64,000 bases of DNA from JAWHTC01 sp032586155 (lineage in GTDB: Bacteria; Pseudomonadota; Alphaproteobacteria; Rhodobacterales; Rhodobacteraceae): positions 430,847-494,846 of the forward strand of contig NZ_JAWHTC010000004.1 of assembly GCF_032586155.1 (NCBI RefSeq), written 5' to 3'. This document shows, piece after piece, positions 53,756-62,891 of this stretch (the stretch's first letter is position 1; each line of letters starts with the position of its first letter). The position numbers were made by a program, and so were the translations under genes. The notes under the pieces are model-generated. The model was not told the origin of the DNA. It was given only the letters and a program-made list of their open reading frames with translations, and ran no database searches.

Positions 53756-54100
53756 ATGATTGAGACAGCAAGGGAACACGCGATGGCATACATTGCCGAC
53801 AAGACGCTGGAAGAGATCGACGGCGAACGCTGGCCGATGCCGTGCTGCGCCTCGTATATCGAAGCGACCTGTGCGGTGCTGCGCAAGAAACCGCTGGGCA
53901 TGTTCACCATCGAGGATCTGCGGATGATGATCGCGCAGGATATCGGGGCGGAAGTTTTAAAACCGCTGGTGATGGAGAGGTTGGCCGAGAACCCGTTGGC
54001 CGAGGGCGATTACTATCCCGGCGACTTGTTGGAAGCGGCGGCCAGGCGATGGACCGAGGATACCGATCTGCAAGACTTGGCGCGGGCGCACGGCAAGTGA
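53756..54100 (+). CDS. CdiI-like contact-dependent inhibition immunity protein (orphan)
   Basis: The 114-residue acidic protein has the pattern DKTLEEIDGERWPMP, CAVLRKKPLGMFTIEDLRMMIAQDIGAE and PLVMERLAENPLAEGDYYPGDLL. That resembles a family of CDI-type immunity proteins that bind and block nuclease toxins. No CdiA-like toxin, secretion gene or other toxin-immunity gene is in the window, so it is an orphan immunity gene or has another role. ATG 53783 with AAGGGA upstream is an alternative start. Confidence 0.75.
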   Translation: MIETAREHAMAYIADKTLEEIDGERWPMPCCASYIEATCAVLRKKPLGMFTIEDLRMMIAQDIGAEVLKPLVMERLAENPLAEGDYYPGDLLEAAARRWTEDTDLQDLARAHGK

Positions 54101-54281
54101 ACGCGGCACGCGGTTTCACCCTTGCCCGGAGGTTCGGCTTGCGGTAGCGATTGCCTGTTCGCTGCGGCGAACTGCCCGCGAGGCGTGGCTTTGCGAGGCT
54201 GGCTGGAAGACCTGCCGGAAAGGGGATGCCCGTTCCGCGGGCGCAAATCCCATCAACGGTAATATCAGATGGAGATGCGCC

Positions 54282-55505
54282 ATGACGCAGCTTGATATCA
54301 ATTGGGTGCGGGCCCAGTTTCCCGCCTTTGAGGTGCCCGCATTGCAGGGGCAGGCGTTTTTCGAGAATGCGGGCGGGTCTTACACCAGCCGCTTTGTGAT
54401 TGACCGGCTGGAGCGGTTCTATCGCGAACGCAAGGTCCAGCCTTATGCCCCCTATGAAGCCTCGCGCCTTGGCGGTGAAGAGATGGACGAGGCGCGCGTG
54501 CGGCTGGCGTTGATGCTGGGGGTAAATACGGATGAGGTGTCGTTCGGACCTTCGACGACGCAGAACACCTACGTGCTGGCCCAGGCGTTCCGCCAGTGGC
54601 TGAAACCGGGCGAGGCGATCGTGGTGACCAACCAGGATCACGAGGCCAATACCGGCCCGTGGCGGCGGCTGGCCGATGAGGGCATCGAGGTTCGCGAATG
54701 GACGCTTGATCCGGAAACCGGGCATCTGGACCCGGCGGCGCTTGAGGATTTGCTGGACGAAAAGGTCAGGCTGGTGTGTTTCCCGCATTGCTCCAACGTG
54801 GTCGGCGAAATCAACCCGGTGACCGAAATCACCGCAATGGCGCACGCCGCAGGCGCCTTCGTCTGCGTTGACGGGGTGAGCTATGCCCCCCACGGGATTG
54901 CCAACGTGGGTGAACTTGGGCCGGATATCTACCTGTTTTCAAGCTATAAAACCTACGGGCCGCACCAGGGGATCATGGTGATGCGCCGCGGATTGGGCGA
55001 GCAGTTGCCCAACCAGGGGCATTTTTTCAATGCCGACTCGCTTTACAAACGCTTCACCCCGGCGGGGCCGGATCACGCTCAGGTCGCGGCCTGTGCCGGT
55101 ATGGCGGATTATATCGATGCGTTGGCCGAGCATCACGGGCTGTCCGGCGATACGGCGGCGCGCGCGGAAAGTGTGCATGACCTGATGCGCGATCACGAGG
55201 TTTCGCTTCTCCAACCGGTGCTGGATTACCTACGGACCAAAAACGGTGTGCGTCTGTTGGGGCCAAGCGACGCGGCAACCCGTGCACCGACTGTGGCGGT
55301 GGACCTGGGCGTTGAGGCTGAACCAGTGGCGGCAAAGCTGGCGTCGCATGGAGTCATGGCCGGAGGCGGTGATTTCTACGCAGTACGCGCCCTCAAGGCG
55401 ATGGGGGCGGACGCCGAGAAGGGCGTGCTGCGTCTGAGTTTCGTCCACTACACCAGCGAGCCCGAGATCGAACAACTTCTACGCGCGCTGGACGCCGAGA
55501 TATAA
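54282..55505 (+). CDS. Class-V aminotransferase-fold PLP enzyme (cysteine desulfurase-like)
   Basis: The 407-residue protein is a fold-type I PLP enzyme of the cysteine desulfurase/selenocysteine lyase superfamily. It has FFENAGGSYTS, PSTTQNTYVLAQAF, CSNVVGEINPVTEI, the aspartate in VCVDGVSYAPHG and the likely Schiff-base lysine in FSSYKTYGPHQG. It is a stand-alone gene with 182 bp of non-coding DNA upstream. Substrate and product cannot be stated; a desulfurase, a sulfinate lyase or an amino acid-specific lyase are all possible. Confidence 0.87.
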   Translation: MTQLDINWVRAQFPAFEVPALQGQAFFENAGGSYTSRFVIDRLERFYRERKVQPYAPYEASRLGGEEMDEARVRLALMLGVNTDEVSFGPSTTQNTYVLAQAFRQWLKPGEAIVVTNQDHEANTGPWRRLADEGIEVREWTLDPETGHLDPAALEDLLDEKVRLVCFPHCSNVVGEINPVTEITAMAHAAGAFVCVDGVSYAPHGIANVGELGPDIYLFSSYKTYGPHQGIMVMRRGLGEQLPNQGHFFNADSLYKRFTPAGPDHAQVAACAGMADYIDALAEHHGLSGDTAARAESVHDLMRDHEVSLLQPVLDYLRTKNGVRLLGPSDAATRAPTVAVDLGVEAEPVAAKLASHGVMAGGGDFYAVRALKAMGADAEKGVLRLSFVHYTSEPEIEQLLRALDAEI

Positions 55506-55634
55506 AGTGTTCGGGCAGCGGGTGCGATTTGGCGTTCTGCTGCCTGAACAGCCTTGAATTCAGGAAATTCTTGCCCGAACGGCCTGTTTGGCCCTAGCCT
55601 TTTGCTCAAAGTTGCGCGGGAGAAGGGGGGAAAC

Positions 55635-56849
55635 ATGGTCCTGACGTCAACGCAAGGCCAGGACGGCCTGCCACGCTATTTTGCCAATGTCTTCGAGATT
55701 GCGGCACGGATGCCATTGGGGCGGTTGGATTTCGTGATGCCCGATGGGCGGACCTTTCGCGCCGAAGGGCAGAATGCCGGGCCGGTCGCCGAACTGCGCC
55801 TGCATGACTTGGACGTTTTCTCACGTTTGATCCGCGAAGGCGAGCTGGGGTTCTGTGATGCTTACCTTGAAGGGCAGTGGAGTACGCCGGATCTGCAGGC
55901 GTTTCTGGACCTTTTGAATGCCGGCAATGACGAGCTTTATCGCGGCTTTCCGGGGCAGGCGATTCTGCGGATGCTGGAACGGTTCCGCCATTGGATGAAC
56001 TCGAACACCAAGGAACAGGCAGCCGAGAACATCAGCTATCACTATGATCTGGGTAACGAATTCTACAAGCTGTGGCTCGATGAGACGATGACCTATTCCA
56101 GCGCCCTGTTCGAGACCGGGCAAGAGAGTATGGAAGCCGCACAGAAAGCGAAATATGCCGCATTGGTGGACCAAATGGGCGTGGAGCCCGGCGATCACGT
56201 GCTGGAGATCGGCTGTGGCTGGGGCGGGTTCGCCGAATATGCCGCCAAGGAGCGCGGGTTGCGCGTGACCGGGTTGACCATCAGCGAAGAGCAATTGAAG
56301 TTTGCCCGCGAGCGCATTGAAAAGGCGGGGCTTTCCGACAAGGTCGAGCTGAAGATGCAGGACTATCGCGACGAGGCTGGCCGCTATGATGGGATTGCCA
56401 GCATCGAGATGTTCGAGGCCGTCGGCGAAAAATACTGGCCGGTTTATTTCGACAAGGTGCGCGATTGTCTGTCGCCCGGAAAACGCGCTGTGTTGCAGAT
56501 CATCACGATCAACGAGAAACGGTTCGACGTCTATCGCAAGGGGGTGGACTTCATCCAGAAATACATCTTCCCGGGCGGTATGTTGCCGTCAAAGACCGCG
56601 CTGCAAGCCGAGGTTCTGAAGGCGGGTATGACCGTCGAGGCGATGCGTGCCTTTGGCGAAAGCTACTCCCAGACCCTGCGGCGCTGGCACGAGACATTCA
56701 ACGACCGCTGGGACCATGTCAGCGCATTGGGGTTCGACGAGCGCTTCAAGCGGATGTGGAATTTTTATCTGACCTCTTGCGCTGCGGCCTTTCATGGGGG
56801 AAATTGCGACGTAGTTCAGATCACCCTTTCCAACCCGAGAGCCGAATAG
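55635..56849 (+). CDS. cfa: Cyclopropane-fatty-acyl-phospholipid synthase
   Basis: The 404-residue SAM-dependent enzyme converts unsaturated fatty acyl chains in phospholipids to cyclopropane chains. The SAM motif DHVLEIGCGWGGFAEYAA lies in the middle; ENISYHYDLGNEFYKLWLDETMTYSSALF and FIQKYIFPGGMLPS are CFA-synthase marks. ATG 55635 follows AAGGGGGG; the longer frame from 55554 has no support. Its stop (56847-56849) is directly followed by the trgA ATG at 56850, so the two genes are probably co-expressed. Confidence 0.92.
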   Translation: MVLTSTQGQDGLPRYFANVFEIAARMPLGRLDFVMPDGRTFRAEGQNAGPVAELRLHDLDVFSRLIREGELGFCDAYLEGQWSTPDLQAFLDLLNAGNDELYRGFPGQAILRMLERFRHWMNSNTKEQAAENISYHYDLGNEFYKLWLDETMTYSSALFETGQESMEAAQKAKYAALVDQMGVEPGDHVLEIGCGWGGFAEYAAKERGLRVTGLTISEEQLKFARERIEKAGLSDKVELKMQDYRDEAGRYDGIASIEMFEAVGEKYWPVYFDKVRDCLSPGKRAVLQIITINEKRFDVYRKGVDFIQKYIFPGGMLPSKTALQAEVLKAGMTVEAMRAFGESYSQTLRRWHETFNDRWDHVSALGFDERFKRMWNFYLTSCAAAFHGGNCDVVQITLSNPRAE

Positions 56850-57290
56850 ATGCCCACATCCGCACGACTTGCCGCAGCTGTCTGTTACGGATTGCTGGCG
56901 TGGATCGTGTCGGGGATGGTCATAGAAGTCGTACCCGAAAAGGAAAACTGGGGCAGTTTTCAACCCTTCAACGCGTTGGTGGGGCTGGTTGTCGGCTGGT
57001 TCGTCGTCGGCAAGCGGGTTCGGGTGGACTACGTCACCGCGATGGGGATCGGGTTCACCGGCATGGTGGCGGCGGTATTCTGGGTTCTGTTCTTTCATTC
57101 CTTCAACACGATGCTGGAACTGGCGCTGGACCGGCGCTATGACGGGCCGGTCGAGGCGATTGTCTCGATTTTCAAGATCGCACTCGAATATTCGGCCTAC
57201 CTGGTGCATGTGCATATTATCGCGACCCTCGTGGTCGGCGGCATTCTCTCTGGTATGATTGCCGAATTTGTTGACCGTCGCTGGTCGTAA
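56850..57290 (+). CDS. trgA: TrgA family membrane protein (tellurite resistance)
   Basis: The 146-residue protein has four membrane segments (about 7-25, 43-55, 66-84 and 117-138) and the TrgA feature MPTSARLAAAVCYGLLAW. Rhodobacter sphaeroides trgA and trgB lie together at a tellurite resistance locus with cysK, and the same order occurs here, with cysK 1.3 kb on. The start ATG directly abuts the cfa stop. The biochemical role is unknown. Confidence 0.85.
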   Translation: MPTSARLAAAVCYGLLAWIVSGMVIEVVPEKENWGSFQPFNALVGLVVGWFVVGKRVRVDYVTAMGIGFTGMVAAVFWVLFFHSFNTMLELALDRRYDGPVEAIVSIFKIALEYSAYLVHVHIIATLVVGGILSGMIAEFVDRRWS

Positions 57291-57316
57291 GTCCAAGCTG
57301 CAAGAGTTTGATTTTC

Positions 57317-58444
57317 ATGGAAAACCTGTTTCTTTACGGCACCCTGAGACATGCCGGGTTGCTGGAACTCGTGGCCGGGTGTCCGGTTGGAAACCTGGCC
57401 TGTGAACCGGCACGGCTTGAGGGGCATCGGGTCAGCTGGGCCAAGGGCCACGGTTTTCCGCTCATCGAGACCCGATCTGCGGAGGTTGCCGAAGGCCTGC
57501 TGTTGCGCGGGGTCGAGGGCGAGGTGCTAGCCCGGTTGAATTTCTATGAATTGGGGTTCGGGTACGATCTGCGGGACGTCACGGTCGAGAGTGCGAATGG
57601 GCCGGTGGCGTCCAAGGTCTATTTTCCACAGCCGGGACTGTGGCAGGCAGGCGAAGCGTTCTCGATCGAGGTTTGGGCGCGCGATCACTGGCCACTGACG
57701 CGTCATTCCGCGGCCGAAGTGATGAGCTATTTCGGGCGGCTGAGCGGGGAGGAGGTCGCCAGACGCTTCGGCATGATCGGCACGCGGGCCAATGCCCGGT
57801 TGCTGGCAGAACATGATAACGTGCCGTGTGAGCTGCGCAGTGGCCTGGGGGTTGAAGATGTTGAGCTGATTGCCAGCGAAACCAACTATGCCGGGTTTTT
57901 TCTTATGGAAACCAGGCATTTGCGCCACAGCCGTTTTGACGGCACGCGCAGCGATGTGCTTGATCGGGAGGTGTTCATCGCCGGGGATGCAACCACCGTG
58001 CTGCCTTATGATCCAGACCGCGACCGGGTGATGCTGGTCGAGCAGTTCCGCATGGGGCCCTATGCGCGCGGCGACAGGCATCCCTGGTCGCTGGAACCAA
58101 TTGCTGGTCGGATTGACGGCGGAGAAAGCGCCGAGGCCTGCGGTGCGCGCGAAACGGTCGAAGAGACCGGGCTGGAAATTCAGCGGCTGGAGCCGATCTC
58201 GCGCTATTATGCGACGCCCGGCTATTCGACCGAGATGTTTCATTCCTTTGTCGGAATTGCCGATTTGCCCGACGATGCGGCGGGGCTGGGCGGCGCGATT
58301 CACGAGCACGAGGACATTCGCAGCCATGTGATTTCCTTTGAGCGCGCCATGGCGTTGGTCGACAGTGGCGAAATCAACAATGCGCCGCTGATCCTGTCGT
58401 TGCTGTGGCTGGCCCGCGAACGTGAACGGTTGCGGCAGCGCTAG
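57317..58444 (+). CDS. trgB: TrgB-like protein: GGCT-like and Nudix domains (tellurite resistance)
   Basis: The 375-residue protein has an N-terminal gamma-glutamylcyclotransferase-like domain (MENLFLYGTLRHAGLLELV). A C-terminal Nudix hydrolase (about residues 205-370) carries a Nudix box at 264-286: G-x5-E-x7-RETVEETGL. This is the ADP-sugar pyrophosphatase class. The two-domain layout matches Rhodobacter TrgB. It follows trgA by 26 bp. ATG 57317 was chosen; the TTG at 57308 is unlikely. Confidence 0.87.
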   Translation: MENLFLYGTLRHAGLLELVAGCPVGNLACEPARLEGHRVSWAKGHGFPLIETRSAEVAEGLLLRGVEGEVLARLNFYELGFGYDLRDVTVESANGPVASKVYFPQPGLWQAGEAFSIEVWARDHWPLTRHSAAEVMSYFGRLSGEEVARRFGMIGTRANARLLAEHDNVPCELRSGLGVEDVELIASETNYAGFFLMETRHLRHSRFDGTRSDVLDREVFIAGDATTVLPYDPDRDRVMLVEQFRMGPYARGDRHPWSLEPIAGRIDGGESAEACGARETVEETGLEIQRLEPISRYYATPGYSTEMFHSFVGIADLPDDAAGLGGAIHEHEDIRSHVISFERAMALVDSGEINNAPLILSLLWLARERERLRQR

Positions 58445-58598
58445 GACGGTTTTCCGGCTGAAAAGCCTTTTCGAAAACATGGGTTTCCAATGCGTTGAAA
58501 CGACGGGGGAATGATCTTTGCGGCCCGGGCGATGCTTGAGTTCCCGCCGGTGAGTCCCTACACGTTGAGAGACACAGGATTCCCGAGGATTATACGCC

Positions 58599-59642
58599 AT
58601 GACCGACCCCGTATTTGCCGCTGATCTTGCCCAGGCCGTAGGGAACACACCGCTGATCAAGCTGCGCCGGGCAAGCGAGGAAACCGGCTGCACCATCCTT
58701 GGCAAGGCCGAGTTCCTGAACCCGGGTCAATCGGTCAAGGACCGCGCGGCGCTGTGGATCATCAAAGACGCGGTGGCGCGGGGTGATCTGAAACCCGGCG
58801 GTACGATTGTCGAGGGCACGGCGGGTAACACCGGCATCGGTCTGGCGCTGGTGGGCAGCTCGATGGGGTACAAGACGGTGATTGTCATCCCCGAGACCCA
58901 ATCCGAGGAAAAGAAGGACATGCTGCGCCTTGCCGGGGCCGAACTGGTCCAGGTGCCGGCGGCGCCCTATCGCAACATCAACAATTTCATACGTTACTCT
59001 GACCGGCTGGCGCAGGAACTGGCCAAGACGGAGCCCAATGGCGCAATCTGGGCCAACCAATTCGACAATGTCGCCAACCGTCTGGCCCATGTCGAGAGCA
59101 CCGGGCCGGAAATCTGGGAACAGACCGGCGGCACGGTCGACGGGTTCATCTGTGCCGTGGGATCGGGGGGCACGCTGGTGGGCACAGCAATGGCGCTGCA
59201 GCCCAAGGGCGTGAAGATCGGCATTGCCGACCCGATGGGCGCAGGACTCTACAGTTTTTACACCACCGGCGAGATGGCCATGGAAGGCGGGTCCATTGCC
59301 GAGGGTATCGGCCAGGTGCGGATCACCAAGAACCTGGAAGGGTTCACACCGGACATGGCGTACCAAGTGCCCGATGAAGAGGCGTTGCCTTATGTTTTCG
59401 ACCTTCTGGCCGAAGAGGGGCTGTGCCTGGGCGGGTCGAGCGGCATCAACGTGGCCGGTGCGGTGCGGATGGCCCGTGAAATGGGGCCGGGGCACACGAT
59501 CGTCACCGTGCTGGCAGATTACGGCACGCGCTATCAGTCCAAGCTGTTCAATCCGGCCTACCTGAAGGAAAAGAACCTGCCGGTGCCGGACTGGCTTGAC
59601 CGGGCGCCGCAGGCCCTCCCGTCGGTCTTTGTCGAGCAATAA
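58599..59642 (+). CDS. cysK: Cysteine synthase A
   Basis: The 347-residue PLP enzyme makes cysteine from O-acetylserine and sulfide. It has the PLP-lysine motif NPGQSVKDRAAL (Lys47), the phosphate loop GTAGNTGIGLAL, GSGGTLVGTA and GGSSGINVAGA. A C-terminal extension (about residues 315-347) is longer than in E. coli CysK. It lies after trgB, in agreement with the Rhodobacter tellurite locus, where sulfide and cysteine supply matter for tellurite reduction. MscS follows immediately. Confidence 0.95.
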   Translation: MTDPVFAADLAQAVGNTPLIKLRRASEETGCTILGKAEFLNPGQSVKDRAALWIIKDAVARGDLKPGGTIVEGTAGNTGIGLALVGSSMGYKTVIVIPETQSEEKKDMLRLAGAELVQVPAAPYRNINNFIRYSDRLAQELAKTEPNGAIWANQFDNVANRLAHVESTGPEIWEQTGGTVDGFICAVGSGGTLVGTAMALQPKGVKIGIADPMGAGLYSFYTTGEMAMEGGSIAEGIGQVRITKNLEGFTPDMAYQVPDEEALPYVFDLLAEEGLCLGGSSGINVAGAVRMAREMGPGHTIVTVLADYGTRYQSKLFNPAYLKEKNLPVPDWLDRAPQALPSVFVEQ

Positions 59643-59658
59643 AAGGATGTCGCGCGTG

Positions 59659-62097
59659 ATGGGCAGGCTGCGCCAGGTTTTCATTTGGATGGTTCTGGCG
59701 CTTGGGCTGGCTTTGCAGGCCGGGCCGGGTGCGGCGCAGGCGCTGACAATCGAGGATTTCGAGGCCTGGGCGCAGACCGCGATCCGGGCGGAAGAAGCGG
59801 TCGAGGCCGGACGGGCCTCGGACGTGGCGATGCAGGGGCTGCGGGCCGAACTGGACCAGTGGCGGCAGGCCTTTGCCGATGCGCAATCGATCAATAGCCG
59901 TACGATTGCCGCCGTCGAGGCCCAGCTTGGCGCGTTGGGACCGGCCCCGGAAGACGGAAACGAGCCGGAAGATATTGCGCTCCAGCGCGCCGATTTGTCC
60001 TTGCGGATGGCCGAGCTGCAGGCCCCTGCCAAATCGGCCCAAGTGGCATTGTCGCGTGCCAACGTGTTGATTTCGACAATCGACGAGATATTGCGTGAGC
60101 GTCAGACCGAAGAGCTGTTGGAGCGCGGACCGATCCCGCTCAATCCGGTGATCTGGCCACGCGGGTGGAGTGCCCTGACCCTGTCGCTTCAGAACACGCG
60201 CGGCGAAATTCTGAATGCCTGGGGCAACAATGTACAGCGCAAGGCGTTTCTGGAAAATCTGCCGGCGGTGATCGCGCTGGCCTCGCTGGGGCTGTTACTG
60301 CTGTTGCTGAGCCGGCGTTGGATGTTGCGCTGGATGCATGCGGTACAGGCGCGTGAGGCCACTCCGACACGGTGGCTGGTGGCCTTTGCGCTGTCGCTTG
60401 GGCAAGTGGTCCTGCCTCTTCTTGGGCTGGCAGCGTTGGTCGAGGCCGCCTATCTGACCGAGCTTGTCGGGCTGCGGGTCGATCCGCTGTTGGGCGAGGT
60501 GGTCAATGGTGGCCTCTATGTTTTCATTGCCCTGTGGCTGGGTGTGAGGATTTTCCCCAAGGGCGAGGCGCTGCATTACCCGATGCATTTCAGCCCGGAG
60601 CAACTGCGCCAGGGGCGTTTGATCACCGGGTTGATCGGCGGTGTTCTGGCGCTGCGCGGCTTCCTCGCTGAACTGGTGCGCTATGACAACTGGTCTGATC
60701 CGGCACGTGCAGTGGTTTTTTTCCCTTTGATCTTGCTGGGTGGGGTGTTGGTCTGGCAGTTGGGCCGTCTGCTCCGCCTGCACGGGACCGCGGCGCTGAA
60801 GCAGGCCGAAACCGAAGCGGACGCGGTGCGCTTTACGGAACAGCTTTACCGGCTGTTGGGCGTGGCGCTGATGGTGCTGGCCTTTGCCGGGCCGCTGCTG
60901 GCGGCCGTCGGCTATTTGCCGGCGGCGCAAAGGGCATTGTTCCCGACCCTGGAATCGCTGTTGCTCTTGGGGTTTGTCCTGGTGATCCAAAGGGTTCTGG
61001 CCGAGGTCTATGTTCTGGCGCGCGGCCGGGAAGAGGCCCGCGACGGGCTGATCCCGGTGCTGGCCGGAATGGTTCTGATCGCTGTGGCCGCACCTCGATT
61101 TGCCTTGATCTGGGGCGTGAGCCGGACCCAGCTTGACGAACTGTGGCGGCAGGCGCGCGACGGATTCCAGATTGGCGACACGGTGATCAGCCTGAGTGAT
61201 TTCCTGGTCTTCGTGGTGGTCTTTGTGACCGGCTACATGATGACGCGATTGGTGCAGGGGGCGCTGAAGAACACCGTGCTGCCCAAGACGCGGATGGAGA
61301 AGGGCGCGCAGAATTCGTTTGTTTCCGGCATCGGTTACGTCGGTATTTTCCTGGCTGCGCTGATTGCGATTACCAGCGCCGGGATCGATCTGAGTTCGCT
61401 TGCCATCGTGGCCGGGGCGCTGTCGGTGGGGATCGGTTTCGGGTTGCAGAATATCGTGTCAAACTTTGTCTCGGGCATCATCCTGCTGATCGAGCGGCCG
61501 ATTTCCGAGGGCGATTGGATCGAAGTGGGTGGCACCCACGGCACGGTGCGTGACATCTCGGTGCGGTCGACCCGGATTGAAACCTTCGACCGGTCCGACG
61601 TGATCCTGCCCAATGCCGACCTGATCAGTGGCAAGGTCACCAACTATACCCGCGGCAAGACGGTGGGCCGGGTGATCGTGCCGGTGGGCGTGGCCTATGG
61701 CACCGATACCAAGAAGGTCGATGCCGTGCTGCGTGAGATCGCCGAGGCGCATCCAATGGTGCTGGGCCATCCTGCGCCGTCAGTGGTGTTCCAGGGGTTC
61801 GGGGCGGATTCGATGGATTTCGAGATCCGGGCCATCCTGCGCGATGTGAACTGGATCCTGAGCGTGAAATCCGAGATGAACCACGAGATTGCCCGACGCT
61901 TTGCCGAGGAAGGCATCGAGATACCCTTTGCTCAGCGCGACGTGTGGCTGCGCAACCCTGAGGCCTTGCGGGGCGATGAGCCGTCCGAGACCGGCACACA
62001 AGAACCGGGCGAAGGGGGGCGGGGCAAAAGCGACGCGGGTGAACAGCTGGATGACAGTGATTTTGATGATCCCGACGGGGACGGAGGTGACCGGTGA
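59659..62097 (+). CDS. Large mechanosensitive channel, MscS family with DUF3772 domain
   Basis: The protein of about 812 residues has a signal peptide (MGRLRQVFIWMVLALGLALQ, then GPGAAQA). A periplasmic coiled-coil and DUF3772 region (about 30-180) and some 11 membrane segments follow, and then an MscS pore domain (about 560-760). The pore domain shows LSVGIGFGLQNIVSNFVSGI, LLIERPISEGDWIEV and an acidic C-terminal tail (DDSDFDDPDGDGG). It acts as a safety valve under hypo-osmotic shock. Start candidates 59647, 59656 and 59659 overlap the same ribosome-binding site; 59659 was chosen. The stop overlaps the AlaX start. Confidence 0.88.
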   Translation: MGRLRQVFIWMVLALGLALQAGPGAAQALTIEDFEAWAQTAIRAEEAVEAGRASDVAMQGLRAELDQWRQAFADAQSINSRTIAAVEAQLGALGPAPEDGNEPEDIALQRADLSLRMAELQAPAKSAQVALSRANVLISTIDEILRERQTEELLERGPIPLNPVIWPRGWSALTLSLQNTRGEILNAWGNNVQRKAFLENLPAVIALASLGLLLLLLSRRWMLRWMHAVQAREATPTRWLVAFALSLGQVVLPLLGLAALVEAAYLTELVGLRVDPLLGEVVNGGLYVFIALWLGVRIFPKGEALHYPMHFSPEQLRQGRLITGLIGGVLALRGFLAELVRYDNWSDPARAVVFFPLILLGGVLVWQLGRLLRLHGTAALKQAETEADAVRFTEQLYRLLGVALMVLAFAGPLLAAVGYLPAAQRALFPTLESLLLLGFVLVIQRVLAEVYVLARGREEARDGLIPVLAGMVLIAVAAPRFALIWGVSRTQLDELWRQARDGFQIGDTVISLSDFLVFVVVFVTGYMMTRLVQGALKNTVLPKTRMEKGAQNSFVSGIGYVGIFLAALIAITSAGIDLSSLAIVAGALSVGIGFGLQNIVSNFVSGIILLIERPISEGDWIEVGGTHGTVRDISVRSTRIETFDRSDVILPNADLISGKVTNYTRGKTVGRVIVPVGVAYGTDTKKVDAVLREIAEAHPMVLGHPAPSVVFQGFGADSMDFEIRAILRDVNWILSVKSEMNHEIARRFAEEGIEIPFAQRDVWLRNPEALRGDEPSETGTQEPGEGGRGKSDAGEQLDDSDFDDPDGDGGDR

Positions 62098-62810
62098 GCG
62101 AAATGCTGTTTCGAGACGACGCCTATATGCGTGAGGCCGTGGGCGTAGTGACCGGGCACACGCCGGAAGGTGGCATAGTGGTGGATCGTTCGATCTTCTA
62201 TCCCACTGGTGGGGGGCAGCCCGGCGACAGTGGCCGCATCGGCTGGAACGGTCGGGACATGCAGATCGCCACGGCAGTGAAGGGTGAGGGCGACGATATC
62301 GTGCTGGTGCCGGCCGTGCCGATGGCGCTTCCGGCGGTCGGCACTCAAATCACTCAGGAGATCGACTGGGAGCGTCGTCACCGCCATATGCGGGTGCATA
62401 CGGCGATGCATCTTCTGTCGGTGGTGTTGCCGCTGCCGGTGACCGGTGGGCAGATCGGTGCCGAAAAGGGACGTTTGGATTTCGCCATGCCAGAGCCGCC
62501 CGAGGACAAACAGGCGGTCGAGGATGCGCTGAACGAGCTGATAGACCGTGACCTGGTGGTCTGGGAAAGCTCGATTACCGATGAGGAGCTGGACGCCAAG
62601 CCTGGGCTGGTCAAGACCATGTCGGTCCAGCCACCGCGCGGCGCGGGCAAGGTGCGGTTGGTGGCGATCGGAGAGGGTGAAGAGCAGATCGACCTGCAAC
62701 CCTGTGGCGGTACCCACGTGGCGCGCACCGCCGAGATCGGACGCATCCGGCTGGGCAAGGTCGAGAACAAGGGCAAGCAGAACCGCCGGGTGCATATCTA
62801 TCTGGATTGA
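62094..62810 (+). CDS. alaX: Alanyl-tRNA editing protein (AlaX)
   Basis: The 238-residue trans-editing enzyme hydrolyses Ser-tRNA(Ala) and Gly-tRNA(Ala). It has the zinc ligands His102 and His106 in HTAMHLL and Cys204, His208 in CGGTHV, and the FYPTGGGQPGDSG motif. It starts with GTG at 62094, overlapping the MscS stop (GTGA), with GGAGG upstream; an ATG at 62103 is too far from that site. It is a stand-alone editing domain without a synthetase body. Confidence 0.95.
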   Translation: MSEMLFRDDAYMREAVGVVTGHTPEGGIVVDRSIFYPTGGGQPGDSGRIGWNGRDMQIATAVKGEGDDIVLVPAVPMALPAVGTQITQEIDWERRHRHMRVHTAMHLLSVVLPLPVTGGQIGAEKGRLDFAMPEPPEDKQAVEDALNELIDRDLVVWESSITDEELDAKPGLVKTMSVQPPRGAGKVRLVAIGEGEEQIDLQPCGGTHVARTAEIGRIRLGKVENKGKQNRRVHIYLD

Positions 62811-62891
62811 AGGCTGACTGCTTGGTGTGACGGCAAGCGGGTCGAGGACCTGCGGGGACAGCAATAGGCCAAGTCCCAGTCCCAGTCCCGG

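Noticed and set aside
54101..54281. Possible riboswitch leader before the PLP enzyme
   Set aside because: GC-rich with some dyads, but no consensus of a known riboswitch class could be matched by eye.
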